NCBI GenBank assembly: GCA_964036665.1
Contig: OZ038531.1
Coordinates: forward strand, 14,508,168-14,572,167
Direction of reading: 5' to 3'
Length of the DNA: 64,000 bases
Origin: Gordius sp. MW1
Lineage: Eukaryota > Nematomorpha > Gordioida > Gordea > Gordiidae
The translations under genes and the position numbers were made by a program. This document shows positions 63,401-64,000 of this stretch, in pieces. The first letter of the stretch is position 1; each line of letters starts with the position of its first letter. The notes beneath the pieces were generated by a model that worked only from the letters and a program-made list of their open reading frames with translations, searched no databases and was not told the DNA's origin.

Positions 63401-64000
63401 TCTCGCAGCTTAAAACCTTTTTTCGGAAGTCAATCGAGGATAATAGGATTCTCAAATTGGCTTACTTTTATATATTTTTTCATGCTCTTTCACATAGAAT
63501 CGAAAAAAATAAATATTTTTACCTCAAAATTTTTTACATATTTTTCTTTGAACCGTATTCATCCGATGAAAGTTGTCGTTTTCAGACGTGGTTTCTAATA
63601 TCGCAAGTAAAAATTTATCAGAATCTAAAAACTATTACTTTGAAATCATGATCGCATAGAGCAGTTTTCAAAAATTAAGCACTCACGTTGCGATACAACA
63701 AACTAATCGCAACAATAAAACGTTGTCTTTTGTCAAAATGATAGTTCTCGCAGCTTAAAACCTCTTTTCGGAAGTCAATCGAGGATAATGGGATTCTCAA
63801 ATTGGCTTACTTTTATATATTTTTTCATGCTCTTTCACATAGAATCAAAACCGTATTCATCCGATGAAAGTTGTCGTTTTCAGACGTGGTTTCTTAGATC
63901 CCAAGTAAAAATTGATCAGAATCTAAAAACTATTACTTTGAAATCATGTTTCAAAAATTAAGCACGCACGTTGCGATACAACAAACTAATCGCGACAATA
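60470..64000 (+). repeat. Rearranged end with a 2005-bp six-monomer repeat
   Basis: Starts: 60470 C, 60815 S, 61098 C, 61443 K, 61788 T, 62133 S280, 62413 C, 62758 C, 63103 C, 63448 K, 63793 S (partial). From 61443 the K-T-S280-C-C-C set (2005 bp) returns, as at 52124-54127 and 57791-59794 (2004 bp there). 60815 and 63793 are S monomers with AAATTGATCAG, otherwise seen only at 14087; this links the region to monomers 13.7-14.7 kb. Confidence 0.88.
63793..64000 (+). repeat. Partial S monomer at right edge
   Basis: An S monomer (47-bp and 15-bp deletions present, TTCTTAG, GCGAC) is cut by the window end. It carries AAATTGATCAG, a variant shared only with the S monomers at 14087 and 60815. The array therefore continues beyond the window. 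Confidence 0.95.

Larger units (their letters stand above)
1..64000 (+). repeat. Satellite DNA array, ~345-bp monomer, head to tail
   Basis: The same unit recurs from the first base to the last, always in the same orientation. The ATTCTC that follows GGATAATAGG/GGG recurs at spacings of about 340-346, 324-330, 298 or 279-283 bases, giving 193 complete monomers and two partial ones. The consensus long monomer has 61 C and 45 G in 345 bases (30.7% G+C). No transposon end, gene, microsatellite tract or unique sequence interrupts the array. Long unbroken satellite arrays with multi-monomer periods are known from centromeric and pericentromeric heterochromatin of eukaryotes; that location is an inference here. 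I do not recognise the family and cannot assign a species. All stretches without a listed subfeature hold ordinary monomers of this satellite. Confidence 0.98.

Noticed and set aside
1..64000. CRISPR array or bacterial repeat region
   Set aside because: There are no short repeats with unique spacers, no cas genes and no bacterial genes. The repeated unit is the whole ~345-bp monomer without unique spacer sequence.
1..64000. Transposable element or viral origin of the array
   Set aside because: There are no terminal repeats, target-site duplications, or coding remnants of transposase, integrase or polymerase on either strand.

Overview
The whole 64 kb window is one uninterrupted, head-to-tail satellite DNA array. 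Every monomer is in the same orientation. I found no gene, RNA gene, transposon, inversion or unique sequence in it. I counted 193 complete monomers plus a partial one at each end (1-320 and 63793-64000); their mean length is about 329 bp. The consensus long monomer is 345 bp, about 31% G+C, and is counted here from the ATTCTC that follows the GGATAATAGG/GGG box. This organisation is eukaryotic and typical of centromeric or pericentromeric heterochromatin. I do not recognise the family. The consensus has 13 CpG where about 8 are expected from its C and G content, which argues against a heavily CpG-methylated genome and fits many invertebrates, but the species cannot be named from this sequence.

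Monomer classes. Long (L, 340-346 bp) monomers make up most of the array. Named L subtypes are D (about 342 bp, 3-bp deletion in the CCGATGAAAG box), C (CTTCTAACC), K (TTCTAAGATCGC) and T (AAACTTTATC with AAAAAGTATT). The short class (S, 283 bp, or 280 bp with one more 3-bp deletion) is exactly a long monomer minus a 47-bp AT-rich segment and minus a 15-bp segment, with linked base changes. Hybrid classes carry only one of the two deletions: 298 bp (47-bp deletion only) and 324-330 bp (15-bp deletion only). S-type monomers make up 45 of the 194 monomer starts and are never adjacent to one another.

Layout. 1-6490: block A, copy 1. 6491-13053: a 20-monomer higher-order repeat (HOR) of 6563 bp, unit 1. 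13054-25357: more irregular, with a 970-bp trimer repeat and a 2923-bp duplication. 25358-31514: block A copy 2, with an extra 618-bp dimer. 31515-37335: block A copy 3, made by a 4846-bp (15-monomer) tandem duplication whose junction is a hybrid monomer. 37336-43900: HOR unit 2, nearly identical to unit 1. 43901-50463: HOR unit 3. 50464-56130: a 17-monomer variant, unit 4. 56131-60139: the first 12 monomers of the same variant. 60140-64000: a rearranged end with a 330-bp hybrid monomer and a 2005-bp six-monomer repeat.

The main content is a legible record of how the array evolves: nested duplications, hybrid monomers at their joints, one conversion-like patch, and an 8-bp inverted repeat present in most monomers. 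Subtype calls and repeat relations were made by eye; percentages of identity were not computed.
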